Shown here one piece after another: positions 16,182 to 24,905 of a DNA stretch of 64,000 nt (the stretch's first letter is position 1; the number at the start of each line of letters is the position of its first letter). This stretch comes from Promethearchaeota archaeon (GTDB lineage Archaea > Asgardarchaeota > Lokiarchaeia > Sigyniarchaeales > SOKP01): positions 22,830 to 86,829 of the forward strand of contig JAHPZE010000017.1 of the NCBI GenBank assembly GCA_019058365.1. Reading direction: 5' to 3'. The translations under genes were made by a program, and so were the position numbers. The notes beneath the pieces were generated by a model, which saw only the letters and a list, made by a program, of their open reading frames with translations, ran no database searches and was not told the origin of the DNA.

Positions 16182-17930
16182 TTATTTTTTTATTAAGATT
16201 AATCTATCTTCTTCAATAACAATTTTATCTTTATTTAAAGGACTATAATTATAAGTAATTTTCATTGTATTCACTATAAGAGTCCCTAAAAAGCTTAATT
16301 TCAATGTATTAAACAGATCATTGATCATCTGGAGATCCTCTGGAATGGAGACCCCAAAAAAAGGATTGAGAAATAAATATAAAGCGGCTCCAAATATTAT
16401 TCCAATAAAAAGGCTAACTATATTATTAAATGGAATTATCAACATGATCAAAAGGAGTATTGTTAAATTAGGGATTAATCTATAGATTCGAAAATTGTAT
16501 TTAATCTTGAGTTTTCGTTTAAGTTGAATTAAAATAAAGGGCAAAAGAAATAATGCTGAAATTAGCATTACAATACCAATACCTAAAATTCCAAAAAAGA
16601 AAATAAAAATTGGTGCCGTCGTTAGAATTATTAGAAGTGTTATTGAGAACCCTATTGCAGCTAAATTAGCATTGCCTGATCCTATCAAAGCATTCCCAAA
16701 TAATGTTGAGTATCCATAAAGAAATTGTCCAATTATAATCAAGATAAATAAGGTTTGAGCCATAGCAAATAGATTACTATTAAAAACAGTCCCTTTATAA
16801 AAAAAATCTCGATGTAAGTAAAGTAATATTTCTTTAGACAAAGCGACCATTGCTGTTAAAAAACCTAAAGCTAAAATACTTGAAATTCGTGTAGATGCAT
16901 TTATTGACTCTTCGATAGTGTCATGATACTTTTTAACAGATGCTTCAGCAATTTCAATATTTAATGGAGCAGAATAGTACAGAATCACAGATTTTACTGC
17001 ACCATAGGCCATCAACACAGTTAATAAACTCAGACCTAAATTTTGATATGAAGTGTCTGTGAAAATTGTCAAATATACAGCAGCAATCAAGAATAAGATA
17101 TATTCAAAAAATTTAGAATTCTGAATATTGGTTATCATAGAATACATTGAATTTTTCAGATAAATCAGGATTTGATAATTTTCAATAAGTTCTCCAACTT
17201 CAGGAGAAGCTCTTTTCCTCATGTTTCGAGTTCTTAAACTTGCTCTAAAAATCTCGATAATTGAATAAGGAGTTAATCGCTTAAAGAAATAAATTAATAG
17301 ACTTATTGTTATTATATTGAAAAATGGATAAAACGCAAACAAAAAAGGATCTAAACCATAAGTAATAAAAATAATACCTAATGGTAAAATAAAAATTCCA
17401 TTAAAAATTGATGCAAAAGCAATTATGTCATATCTGTTTTTAATCTCTAATCCTATTTGAAACATAAAAGTACCATAGATTAAAAATGAAGAAAAACCAG
17501 AAGCAAAGATGCATTCTCTTAACAAATTATTTGTTAAAAAAGATCCAAAAATAAAGGGAATAGCTATCATTGTTAATCCTAATCCCAATCCAATTATGAA
17601 TAATAACTTTGAATATGTTGTAGCTTTGATCCGTCCAAGTTCTTCATTTATAACAAATGCTGCTTTAATTTCGGCAATAAAATATCGGGAAATTCCAATT
17701 CCAATTAAGCTTAAAATTCCATTAATTGCGGTTGTTAAACCAAAATAAGTTAATCCCGACCAATTCGTTCCTAAAATAATAAAAATCCAGATACAACCCG
17801 CATTAATTAATGAAAAAAGCATAGTGAGAGAGCCTGAAGTAATTGCACGCGAACTTCCTTCCTTTTCAAAAAATTTCTTATCTCTTTTAAATTTAAATTG
17901 AGATCTTTCTTTATCTTTTGATATTACCAT
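16182..17930 (-). CDS. MOP-superfamily polysaccharide flippase-like membrane protein
   Basis: Product of 582 residues with about 14 hydrophobic segments. The pattern of long paired helices (for example ILSLIGIGISRYFIAEIKAA and LFGNALIGSGNANLAAIGFS) is that of the MATE/Wzx (MOP) lipid-linked oligosaccharide flippases. The segment GSGNANLAAIGFS near residue 415 is characteristic of the second half. A cytoplasmic loop near residues 225-255 is basic. Probable role: moving a lipid-linked sugar across the cytoplasmic membrane for glycoprotein or glycolipid assembly. No glycosyltransferase neighbours are present to define the substrate. Confidence 0.78.
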   Translation of the reverse strand: MVISKDKERSQFKFKRDKKFFEKEGSSRAITSGSLTMLFSLINAGCIWIFIILGTNWSGLTYFGLTTAINGILSLIGIGISRYFIAEIKAAFVINEELGRIKATTYSKLLFIIGLGLGLTMIAIPFIFGSFLTNNLLRECIFASGFSSFLIYGTFMFQIGLEIKNRYDIIAFASIFNGIFILPLGIIFITYGLDPFLFAFYPFFNIITISLLIYFFKRLTPYSIIEIFRASLRTRNMRKRASPEVGELIENYQILIYLKNSMYSMITNIQNSKFFEYILFLIAAVYLTIFTDTSYQNLGLSLLTVLMAYGAVKSVILYYSAPLNIEIAEASVKKYHDTIEESINASTRISSILALGFLTAMVALSKEILLYLHRDFFYKGTVFNSNLFAMAQTLFILIIIGQFLYGYSTLFGNALIGSGNANLAAIGFSITLLIILTTAPIFIFFFGILGIGIVMLISALFLLPFILIQLKRKLKIKYNFRIYRLIPNLTILLLIMLIIPFNNIVSLFIGIIFGAALYLFLNPFFGVSIPEDLQMINDLFNTLKLSFLGTLIVNTMKITYNYSPLNKDKIVIEEDRLILIKK

Positions 17931-18092
17931 AAATAGTGGGCATTCTCTAAGTAAATTACAGATATTGAATTAAAGGATTATAAAAAACTTTTAGCTTTAA
18001 AAATATTAATCTAAACGGAAGGAGCTACCCTAGTTTATTTATCATATAATAAAAGAGGTTTTTAAAAATAATAACCTTCTTAGCATTATTAC

Positions 18093-18293
18093 TTGGTAAA
18101 AAAAGTTGAACTGTCCAAAATGAGTAAAGAAGTTATTTGTGAAAATTGTGGCGAAAATACGTCATCAGAATTATACGAATGTGCAGATTGTTTTACCCAA
18201 ATATGCGAAGAGTGTGGGAATATTTGTAAAAAATGCGGAGAATACCTATGTGATGGATGTTATCATGATCATAAGAAGAATTGTAAGAAATGA
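18093..18293 (+). CDS. Small cysteine-rich zinc-binding protein
   Basis: Product of 66 residues (TTG start) or 57 residues (ATG 18120). It is dominated by CxxC pairs: CENC, CADC, CEEC, CKKC and CDGC, followed by YHDHKKNC, enough ligands for two or more zinc ions in a cross-brace like a B-box or ZZ finger. A TATA-like TTTTTAAAAATAAT at about 18060 would put the transcript start near 18090, which fits a leaderless message from the TTG. The stop overlaps the next start as ATGA, so it is translationally coupled to the DUF123 protein. Role unknown; a nucleic-acid or protein adaptor is plausible. Confidence 0.7.
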   Translation: MVKKVELSKMSKEVICENCGENTSSELYECADCFTQICEECGNICKKCGEYLCDGCYHDHKKNCKK

Positions 18294-18694
18294 AAGGTAC
18301 TTACATCTTAGTTGTTTTCATACAAAAAAATATTGAACTTAATATCGGTGCTCTTGGTAAAATTAAATTTAAAAAAGGTTTTTACTTATATATAGGTTCA
18401 GCTATGGCAAATTCTGGCTCAACAACACTAATTAATAGAGTCAGAAGACACATATCTCCCTCAGAGAGTAAAAAAATACGTTGGCACATCGATTATTTGC
18501 TTCAAAGCAAATTTGCCTCTATTTACCGTATATATTTAATTCCTTCTCTTCAGAATCTAGAGTGCTTAATAGCGAATGAATTATTAAACATATCAGATGG
18601 CTACATTAATAAATTTGGATCATCAGATTGTCTTTGTAAATCCCATTTGCTTTATTTTAAAGAGTTTAAACCATTAAAAAAATTAATCCAATAA
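18290..18694 (+). CDS. DUF123 GIY-YIG-like protein
   Basis: Product of 134 residues that matches DUF123, the GIY-YIG-related domain often fused to or found with endonuclease III in archaea. Visible motifs: GTYILVVFI, ALGKIKFKKGFYLYIGSAM (the GIY-YIG-like core), RVRRHIS, RWHIDYLL and FGSSDCLCKSHLLYF. Stand-alone copies of this length are common in archaea. It may act in DNA repair, but activity has not been firmly shown for the family. It overlaps the Zn-binding gene upstream by 4 bases and converges with the membrane protein at 18666, overlapping it by 29 bases. Confidence 0.88.
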   Translation: MKGTYILVVFIQKNIELNIGALGKIKFKKGFYLYIGSAMANSGSTTLINRVRRHISPSESKKIRWHIDYLLQSKFASIYRIYLIPSLQNLECLIANELLNISDGYINKFGSSDCLCKSHLLYFKEFKPLKKLIQ

Positions 18695-19163
18695 ATAAGA
18701 CAATATCTATCATAATTTCCACTAAAACAGCTTTTTTTACATAAATCCAAGTTGGGAGCCAAAAAAGTGTTTTTTCTCTAATTTTATCTACAAACCTATG
18801 GAAAAAGTTGTTATGATGATAATCTATTTTCCCATTTGTATTTCTCCTTCTTTGAATTCGTCTTACTATTGTCCAATCCCAAATATCTGGTAAATTAGCA
18901 AATATAATTCCTAAATAGTAGAAAAAAAAAGGAATTATTGCTATATAACCAACAACGCGTACACTAATATTCCAAAAAACCCAGAATTTATCATCCCAAT
19001 GTGGTTCAGGAGTATGATAGGTAATTTTTGAAAATGCATCAACAATAAAATGGGATAAAAAAGCAATGATTACGGTAAGTAAGAAGTTAAAGGGAAAAGT
19101 AAAAAACATAAAACATAAAATTTGAATGAACACACCAATTAAAACGTGAGTGATTAAATTCAT
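18666..19163 (-). CDS. Membrane protein, metal-dependent hydrolase-like (tandem paralog 1)
   Basis: Product of 165 residues with about four hydrophobic segments. The order THVLIG, FLSHFIVDAFSKITYHTPEPH and NLPDIWDWTIVRR, with conserved His and Asp at membrane borders, resembles the YdjM/DUF457 family of membrane proteins annotated as putative metal-dependent hydrolases. A second motif HHNNFFHR follows. It is a tandem duplicate of the gene at 19254-19748, with the same motifs but many substitutions. Both have an identical 60-bp element starting 37 bases upstream of the ATG. Confidence 0.75.
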   Translation of the reverse strand: MNLITHVLIGVFIQILCFMFFTFPFNFLLTVIIAFLSHFIVDAFSKITYHTPEPHWDDKFWVFWNISVRVVGYIAIIPFFFYYLGIIFANLPDIWDWTIVRRIQRRRNTNGKIDYHHNNFFHRFVDKIREKTLFWLPTWIYVKKAVLVEIMIDIVLFIGLIFLMV

Positions 19164-19200
19164 AGTTTTTTCAATTAATAGACTTATAACACTTTAAAGA

Positions 19201-19260
19201 AATGATAATTATAAAAATCCTTAAGTTTAGAAATAATTTTTTATTAAGACATATTATTTA
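19201..19260 (-). repeat. 60-bp direct repeat copy 1 (probable shared promoter)
   Basis: These 60 bases are identical, base for base, to 19786-19845. The copy lies 37 bases upstream of the start at 19163 and covers the stop codon of the gene at 19254. On the minus strand it reads AAGGATTTTTATAATTATCA near its end, an archaeal TATA-box-like element at a suitable distance. Perfect identity despite divergence of the coding paralogs suggests selection on the promoter or recent gene conversion. Confidence 0.8.
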
Positions 19261-19748
19261 GCAAATAAAATTCCAATAATTAAAGCAATATCAATTAATA
19301 TTTCTGATATTGTTGCCTTTTTATTATAGGTCAAATTAGGAAGCCAAAAAAGGGTTTTTTTTCTAATTTTGGCTATAATGCTATGAAAAATGTGATTATA
19401 CCTCCAATTAATTTTCTCTTTTTTAATCATTCTTGTATAAAGTAGCCTTAGAATAACCCAATCGATAAGATCAACTAAATTTGCACAAAGTATTCCCAAA
19501 ATAAATGGGTAAAAAAGAAGTATTAAAATACCTCCAGAGCCATACGTAATTATTTGCCATGAAAGCCAAAATAAATCTCCTTTTTGAGGATCAGGAGGAT
19601 GATATGCAATAAGAACAAAAGCATCAAGAATAAAATGAGAAAAGAATGTAAATAAGATGGTAAAAACAATGTTAAATGGAAATATAAAAATCATAAAGCA
19701 ATAAATCTGAATAATTATACCAGTTAAAACATGCGTTTCCAAATTCAT
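19254..19748 (-). CDS. Membrane protein, metal-dependent hydrolase-like (tandem paralog 2)
   Basis: Product of 164 residues, paralog of 18666-19163, with the same landmarks: THVLTGIIIQIYCFM at the start, FFSHFILDAFVLIAYHPPDP, NLVDLIDWVILR, HIFHSIIAKIRKKTLFWLP, and a final hydrophobic helix. About four transmembrane segments. The conserved His/Asp pairs could bind metal. Its stop codon lies inside copy 1 of the 60-bp repeat, and copy 2 starts 37 bases upstream of its ATG. The duplication unit was therefore gene plus upstream element. Confidence 0.75.
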   Translation of the reverse strand: MNLETHVLTGIIIQIYCFMIFIFPFNIVFTILFTFFSHFILDAFVLIAYHPPDPQKGDLFWLSWQIITYGSGGILILLFYPFILGILCANLVDLIDWVILRLLYTRMIKKEKINWRYNHIFHSIIAKIRKKTLFWLPNLTYNKKATISEILIDIALIIGILFAK

Positions 19749-19785
19749 TATCTTTTTAGTTAAAAACTTTATGATACTTTAGAAA

Positions 19786-19845
19786 AATGATAATTATAAA
19801 AATCCTTAAGTTTAGAAATAATTTTTTATTAAGACATATTATTTA
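19786..19845 (-). repeat. 60-bp direct repeat copy 2 (probable shared promoter)
   Basis: Identical to 19201-19260 and with the same 37-base spacing to the paralog start at 19748. It also lies 56 bases before the divergently transcribed SDR gene at 19902. The last dozen bases (GACATATTATTT) are repeated once more at 19848-19859, a small tandem echo at the boundary. Confidence 0.8.
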
Positions 19846-19901
19846 GGACATATTATTTTGAACTAAAAATAAATAATTAATTAATAAGAGGGAAAAATAT
19901 T

Positions 19902-20843
19902 ATGGGAATGCTTGAAGGTAAAACTGCTATTATAACCGGTGCAGGACGCGGTTTAGGGCATGAAGAAGCTTTAGCTATGGCTAGAGAAGGTTGTAATTTA
20001 GTTATTAACGATTTAGGTGCTGCTTTTGATGGGAGTGGTGCTGAAACTAAGGTTGCTGACCAAGTTGCTGAAGAATGTAAAAAATTAGGAGTAAAAGCGG
20101 TAGCAAATTATGATTCCGTAACTGATTTCAACAAAGCGAAAGCTATGATTGATCAAGCCATTTCAGAATTCGGCAAATTAGATATTCTTGTAAATAATGC
20201 GGGTATTTTAAGGGATAGAATGCTCTTCAATATGTCAGAGCAAGAATTTGATGATGTTATCGCTGTGCATTTAAAAGGTACATTTAACATGACTCGCCAT
20301 GCTGCTGCCTACTTTAGAGAAAAAGGGAAAGCCAATGAAGCTTTGGGAAACTTTGGAAGAGTAATTAATACTGCATCTGATGCAGGTTTAACGGGGAATG
20401 TAGGACAGACTAATTATGGAGCCGCAAAAGCAGGTATCGCCGCTTTCACTATGAACGCTGCAGCAGAATTAAAAAAATATGCGACTGTCAATTGTATTGT
20501 TCCATTAGCACGAACTCGTTTAACTACAGATGCTACTCCGCAAATGGTTGAAATAATGAATAAACTCGATGAAACTGGACTTGATGTCTTCAATCCTACT
20601 AATGTAGCACCAATGGTTGTATTTTTAGCATCAGATAATGCTAAAAAGATTAATGGAGAGGTATTTAGAGTAGTAGCTGATCGTGTTATGCTATTCCAAG
20701 GATGGCATACTGTTAACCAAATTAAAAATGATCATAAACCCTTTACACCGCAATTAATTGCCGAAAGGATTAGAGAATTAATGAAAGGCGCACCAAAAAA
20801 AGAAAATTTATACGCTCTTCTTGGCGATTTAGTTAAGATGTAA
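19902..20843 (+). CDS. Short-chain dehydrogenase/reductase, hydroxyacyl-CoA dehydrogenase-like
   Basis: Product of 313 residues. It has a complete classical SDR core: NAD(P)-binding TGAGRGLG at residue 13, NNAG near residue 98, catalytic Ser in INTASDAG near residue 159, and YGAAK (Tyr, Lys) near residue 171. The long GAAFDGSG insertion after the second strand and the C-terminal 60-residue extension are like the (3R)-hydroxyacyl-CoA dehydrogenase part of peroxisomal multifunctional enzyme type 2 and related FabG-like proteins. Likely a beta-oxidation or fatty-acid type reductase. AGAGGGAAAAATATT precedes the ATG as ribosome binding site. Confidence 0.88.
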   Translation: MGMLEGKTAIITGAGRGLGHEEALAMAREGCNLVINDLGAAFDGSGAETKVADQVAEECKKLGVKAVANYDSVTDFNKAKAMIDQAISEFGKLDILVNNAGILRDRMLFNMSEQEFDDVIAVHLKGTFNMTRHAAAYFREKGKANEALGNFGRVINTASDAGLTGNVGQTNYGAAKAGIAAFTMNAAAELKKYATVNCIVPLARTRLTTDATPQMVEIMNKLDETGLDVFNPTNVAPMVVFLASDNAKKINGEVFRVVADRVMLFQGWHTVNQIKNDHKPFTPQLIAERIRELMKGAPKKENLYALLGDLVKM

Positions 20844-20903
20844 TTTAATTTTAATACTATTTTTTTCTTTATTTTTTTTTAATCATAATATATTGTTAAA
20901 GAG

Positions 20904-21182
20904 TTACTCTAACTTATCCGTAATTTCTTTGAAAATATGATAAATAATTAAAATTATTTTATCAAAAACTTCTTCAGACATATCAGCACTATTAGTCTTT
21001 AACTTATTTAAAAGATAATCTAATTTATTTAGAGCAGCACTGAGATATAAGATATCATCTTTATTATTTGCTCTTTTAACTCGAGTTTTTAAAAATATTA
21101 TCTCACTTATAAGCATATTAACTAATTTTTCTTTTCTTGATTCAACAAACACATTATATGGCAATAAGATTGTTTTGCTCAT
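20904..21182 (-). CDS. Small helical hypothetical protein
   Basis: Product of 92 residues, predicted all-helical, with leucine/isoleucine heptad-like spacing (LVNMLISEIIFLKTRVKRA and LSAALNKLDYLLNKLKT). No recognised domain or transmembrane segment. It lies between the SDR gene, with which it converges, and a membrane protein gene on the same strand. Four-helix-bundle or coiled-coil dimer is the simplest reading. Confidence 0.6.
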   Translation of the reverse strand: MSKTILLPYNVFVESRKEKLVNMLISEIIFLKTRVKRANNKDDILYLSAALNKLDYLLNKLKTNSADMSEEVFDKIILIIYHIFKEITDKLE

Positions 21183-21350
21183 TTTTTAACCTCAGAACTA
21201 ATTTTATTCTTAGTTATTAAGAGAATAAGACTGAATTAATTTCTTTTAGAGTCCAATTATTGAGTTCTATTATTTCATTCAAAAAAAAAGTGTAATTGAC
21301 ATTACATCATATAAGAATAAAATTATTATTATTATAGTATTTTTAATACT

Positions 21351-21866
21351 TTATTTGTCAATTAAATCTTCAAAGAAAGCATCGTCATAACGTTCTTCTT
21401 TCTTCTCTTTTTTCTCTTCTTCTTTGAATTCTTTATACATAAAACGAGCACCAATTATCATCGCAACAATACATCCAATAACTAATCCATATATAGACCT
21501 TGCCAAGAAAGAATAGAAGAAGAATTCAACTGTAACTGTATTTATGTATAGAATTGCATCTACAAGAGTAGTAGAAAGTGCTGAAATCAATCCACCAATG
21601 ACGACCACGATAATGTTAATTTTTGTAATCGATTGTTCTTCTTTTCGATATTTTGTGGTATAAATTACACCACCTATTGCTCCAATTAAAAATTGATAAT
21701 CAACATAAGTAAAATACCCAAGTAAAAATTCAAGAATGCCATAAATATAATAAATTAAACGGATTATTGTATATGAAAAAAAAGTAAGAGAGACAAAAAC
21801 AACTATCCCAAATTTTACGTTATTTTTTTTCGCATAATCAGAAATGACAGAAATATTATCCACCAA
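21351..21866 (-). CDS. Four-TM membrane protein with charged tail
   Basis: Product of 171 residues. Four hydrophobic segments occur around residues 17-45, 53-68, 82-103 and 115-145, followed by a Lys/Glu-rich cytoplasmic tail (EFKEEEKKEKKEERYDD). No signature of a transporter or enzyme. The segments contain small residues (GAIGGVIY and VVIGGLISALSTT), suggesting tight helix packing. Function unknown. Confidence 0.7.
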   Translation of the reverse strand: MVDNISVISDYAKKNNVKFGIVVFVSLTFFSYTIIRLIYYIYGILEFLLGYFTYVDYQFLIGAIGGVIYTTKYRKEEQSITKINIIVVVIGGLISALSTTLVDAILYINTVTVEFFFYSFLARSIYGLVIGCIVAMIIGARFMYKEFKEEEKKEKKEERYDDAFFEDLIDK

Positions 21867-21958
21867 GTTAAGTTTTAAGAAAATAAAATGATCAGATTTT
21901 TTTTAAAGAGTTAAAAATTTAAAAAAACAATAATATAAGAAAGTTGCTATTATTTTAG

Positions 21959-22114
21959 TTATTTGTTCGCACTTGGTATATCTTTCCCTTTTGTAATAGC
22001 TTCTTTTGCAACTTTTTTTGCTAAATAAAGAGGATCAGCCAAGCTTTTTAGCGCATCAAATGCCTCTTTAAATAAATTCTTAGCTTTATCCCCTTCTTTT
22101 CCTATAAAAATCCA
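21959..22114 (-). CDS. Possible small amphipathic-helix protein, no standard start
   Basis: An open frame of 51 codons encodes a convincing amphipathic sequence (KAKNLFKEAFDALKSLADPL, then YLAKKVAKEAITKGKDIP) in an otherwise empty 324-base gap. The composition (Ala, Lys, Glu, Leu) is unlike random AT-rich DNA. The frame opens with TAG, GAG, TGG, ATT and contains no ATG, GTG or usable TTG near the front. A GTG with good upstream GGAG lies in another frame at about 22115, so a one-base frameshift or an ATT/ATA start is needed. Confidence 0.4.
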   Translation of the reverse strand, partial: WIFIGKEGDKAKNLFKEAFDALKSLADPLYLAKKVAKEAITKGKDIPSANK

Positions 22115-22190
22115 CTCCTATACTGATAATATTTTAGATGAATTTAGTCACATTAAATGTTAAAGCCTAAATATCTATGTCTATGTCTTT

Positions 22191-23336
22191 CTAAGGAAAA
22201 CCCAGAGTCACATAAGTTGGTACAAAAAGAGGTGATTTAATTTGAGGGAATTTTAAATTTGCTTTCAATTCTTTAATCATTGTTACATTAGCTTTGATTT
22301 TTAAGAAATTCATATTATTAAGAGCTCTGTTTAAATCTTTATCTTTTAAAGGTGATACATACATTAAAACAGCTAAAGATCGTCGTGTTGAAGCTTTTAA
22401 AATCTTGTCTAATAGATATATATATCCAAGAACGAGATCTTTAGAATTATCATATATACTCTTCTCTAGAAATATTTCATGAATTATTCCTATTCTTATC
22501 TTTATTCCAAATTTAAAAGAATGAATATACTGGTGGGTGATTACTGAGCCCCCTATTATCTTTCCATTTTTTCTAATAACTATATAAGTTGGTTTTTGCT
22601 GTGCTGCTGGAACTTTTACTCTTGCCCATAAAAACTTTGTTTCATTATATTTTGGAAATCCTTCATAATATTTTGGATTGATCTTATTTATCTTATTCAT
22701 ATATTCAAAGTGTTTCTTATTGTAATTAATTTCATATGAAAATTCTTTAAAACCGCGATAAAATTTCAGCCTTATTCTATTTAGAAATCTAGGTATGTAC
22801 GAAAAAGCACAAAAGATCGGAAAAAAAAGAGCAAGAGCATAAACATTCTTAATAAGCTGTATTATGTTTGGAAATTGAATAAAAAGAGCTCCAATATCAA
22901 CATCAAAATATCCTAATTTTTGATAAATTCTTTTTCTTGCAAAACCATTAAATCCTGCAGAAAGTATTGAAAAATCACATTTTTTCTGTTTCATATATTC
23001 AATTGACTTTTCCATTAATTTTGTTGCTATTCCCCTATTTGTGTAATCTGGAAGAGTTGAAACATCATTTATATCACCTATTAAATACATATTCTTACCA
23101 ATAGGTACCATCTCTATTAAATTAACAATTACAGCACCTACAATCTTCTCTTTATTAGTATCTTCAGCAATTTGACACATCTCTGGTTCAAATCCTGGAG
23201 ATTTAACATATCTCCAGTTCCAATTATTAGGAGTTCTTACAAACCCACTGCCATTTTGTTGGAATGCTAAGTTAAATAAAGTGGCTAATTGTTTTTCATC
23301 ACCTTCTCGATAATGTCGAAATATTATATCATTCAT
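22191..23336 (-). CDS. GNAT-family N-acetyltransferase
   Basis: Product of 381 residues. The GNAT core is in the N-terminal half: LPDYTNRGIATKLMEKSIEY is the acetyl-CoA-binding motif A (R/Q-x-x-G-x-A variant), followed by FSILSAGFNGFARKRIYQKL and GYFDVD. The second half (residues 200-380) could be a second, degenerate GNAT-like or sterol-carrier-like domain, giving an Eis-like two-domain layout. Substrate unknown; an amine or protein N-terminus is possible. It is transcribed divergently from the Roadblock gene at 23487. Confidence 0.82.
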   Translation of the reverse strand: MNDIIFRHYREGDEKQLATLFNLAFQQNGSGFVRTPNNWNWRYVKSPGFEPEMCQIAEDTNKEKIVGAVIVNLIEMVPIGKNMYLIGDINDVSTLPDYTNRGIATKLMEKSIEYMKQKKCDFSILSAGFNGFARKRIYQKLGYFDVDIGALFIQFPNIIQLIKNVYALALFFPIFCAFSYIPRFLNRIRLKFYRGFKEFSYEINYNKKHFEYMNKINKINPKYYEGFPKYNETKFLWARVKVPAAQQKPTYIVIRKNGKIIGGSVITHQYIHSFKFGIKIRIGIIHEIFLEKSIYDNSKDLVLGYIYLLDKILKASTRRSLAVLMYVSPLKDKDLNRALNNMNFLKIKANVTMIKELKANLKFPQIKSPLFVPTYVTLGFP

Positions 23337-23486
23337 TAGATTTTGCGGTTATTTTTTTATTTTTATGATAATGAATTAGGAAAAATTAGCTTTTTTAAGC
23401 AAGATTCCTATACTTAAATATAATTAAAACTTACATAATAATTAAAGAATTAATATTCTCAATAACACAAATGTGAATTGAGTTAA

Positions 23487-23840
23487 ATGAGTGAAAGAAT
23501 AACTGAAATTCTCGATAGTTTAAAGGCAATAAAAGGGGTTCACGGTGCAGCACTAATTGAGAAATTTGGATTAATAAAAGGAAGTGCTTTACCTGGTTGG
23601 GTTGATCCAGAAGCTGTTGCGGCAATGGTTACATTAATTTTGAAAGCTAGCCAGAGAGCAACTAAAGAACTGGAACAAGGCCAATTTTTCAGTGCCATTA
23701 TAGAATCTGAAAAAGGTAAAATCCTTTTTAGCGAAATTAAAGGAAATATTTTATCTATCATTACAACGCGTGAAGCAAAATTAGGTATAATAAACTTAAA
23801 ATTGGATGCCGCTAGCAGCGCGCTAGCATCGTTAATTTAA
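23487..23840 (+). CDS. Roadblock/LC7 domain protein
   Basis: Product of 117 residues that is one Roadblock/LC7 domain: N-terminal helix ITEILDSLKAIKGVHGAALI, a strand pair around FGLIKGSALPG, the long helix EAVAAMVTLILKASQRATKE, and the strands FFSAIIESEKGKILFSEI and NILSIITTRE. In bacteria and Asgard archaea such proteins bind and regulate small Ras-like or MglA-like GTPases. A candidate GTPase is at 42074-42697 and another Roadblock protein at 56154-56546, but neither is adjacent. An AGTTAA stretch precedes the ATG. Confidence 0.85.
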   Translation: MSERITEILDSLKAIKGVHGAALIEKFGLIKGSALPGWVDPEAVAAMVTLILKASQRATKELEQGQFFSAIIESEKGKILFSEIKGNILSIITTREAKLGIINLKLDAASSALASLI

Positions 23841-23979
23841 TTTTTTTATTCTTCTTTTTGACAAATTCGACCCTATAAGAATTATTAATATCTTTAAAAT
23901 TCTTATTTAAGATTTAAATGATTAATTGAAAACTTAATTAAATAAAATTATTTTATAAAAAAATATTGAGGTGATTTAA

Positions 23980-24882
23980 ATGACTATTATTAATTCTGAA
24001 GGTAAATATGATGATAAATATTATCTCATTGATGCAATGACAATGGGATTGCCCAAATTCTGTGCAATTTATATTATTGAAAATAATGGGATGCGAGTAA
24101 TGATTGATGTGGGAGAAACATTAAAGGCTCGTAAAATTATTAAAAAAGTTAAAGATTTCGGTCTTTATCCTATTGATAAAATCATATTAACTCATTCTCA
24201 TTGGGATCATGCCCAAGGTATAGCTAAAATGATTAGTTCTATGAAAGATTGTAAAATTGAAGTCTTAGCTTCTGAAAATGCAATAGATAATCTAAAACAT
24301 CCTGAAAAAATGATGAAAGGATTTGAAAATTTCGGAGATGTATACCCATTTGAACAAGTGACACCTTTAAAAGAGGGTGATATCATTAATATAAATGGAT
24401 TGGAATTAGAAGTAATGAACTTTTTTGGACATACAATGGATTCTATCGCTTTATTTGATAAAACAAATAGGAATATATTTGTTGGCGATGCAATAATTAA
24501 CAGATTAGACGAGAATGCTTTTTTTGTCCCTCTCATGCCTCCTGAATTTAATGAAAAAGAACTTTTAAATACATTCAACAAATTAAGAGCTATGAAAGAT
24601 GAGTTGAATTCAATATCTATAAGTCATTTTGGTGTATGGAAAGGCGATCATTTTACACAAATAATTAATGAAATGGAGGATCTATATTTTAAAGCCAAAA
24701 ACTTGCTTATTAAATCATATAATGAGAATCCTTCAATTGAATATATAACAAGTAAATACTGCCAAACATTATTACCTAAATCAACATCACAAACTGAGCA
24801 ATTATTTGTCATTCTTATTGGAATGATGGTTAATGGTTTAAAGTATTGTGGATTTATAGACACAACATCTATTTCACATTAA
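23980..24882 (+). CDS. MBL-fold metallo-hydrolase
   Basis: Product of 300 residues of the metallo-beta-lactamase superfamily: LTHSHWDHAQG (HxHxDH metal ligands) near residue 70, FFGHTMDSIALFD near residue 150 (third His), and FVGDAIIN near 170 (bridging Asp), with SISISHFGVWKGDH near 214 supplying the last His. The C-terminal helical extension is like the glyoxalase-II-type or RNase-Z-like hydrolases without RNA-binding parts. Substrate not predictable. A strong GAGGTGAT ribosome binding site precedes the ATG by 6 bases. Confidence 0.88.
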   Translation: MTIINSEGKYDDKYYLIDAMTMGLPKFCAIYIIENNGMRVMIDVGETLKARKIIKKVKDFGLYPIDKIILTHSHWDHAQGIAKMISSMKDCKIEVLASENAIDNLKHPEKMMKGFENFGDVYPFEQVTPLKEGDIININGLELEVMNFFGHTMDSIALFDKTNRNIFVGDAIINRLDENAFFVPLMPPEFNEKELLNTFNKLRAMKDELNSISISHFGVWKGDHFTQIINEMEDLYFKAKNLLIKSYNENPSIEYITSKYCQTLLPKSTSQTEQLFVILIGMMVNGLKYCGFIDTTSISH

Positions 24883-24905
24883 TTAAAATATAATTTTATT
24901 TTTAA

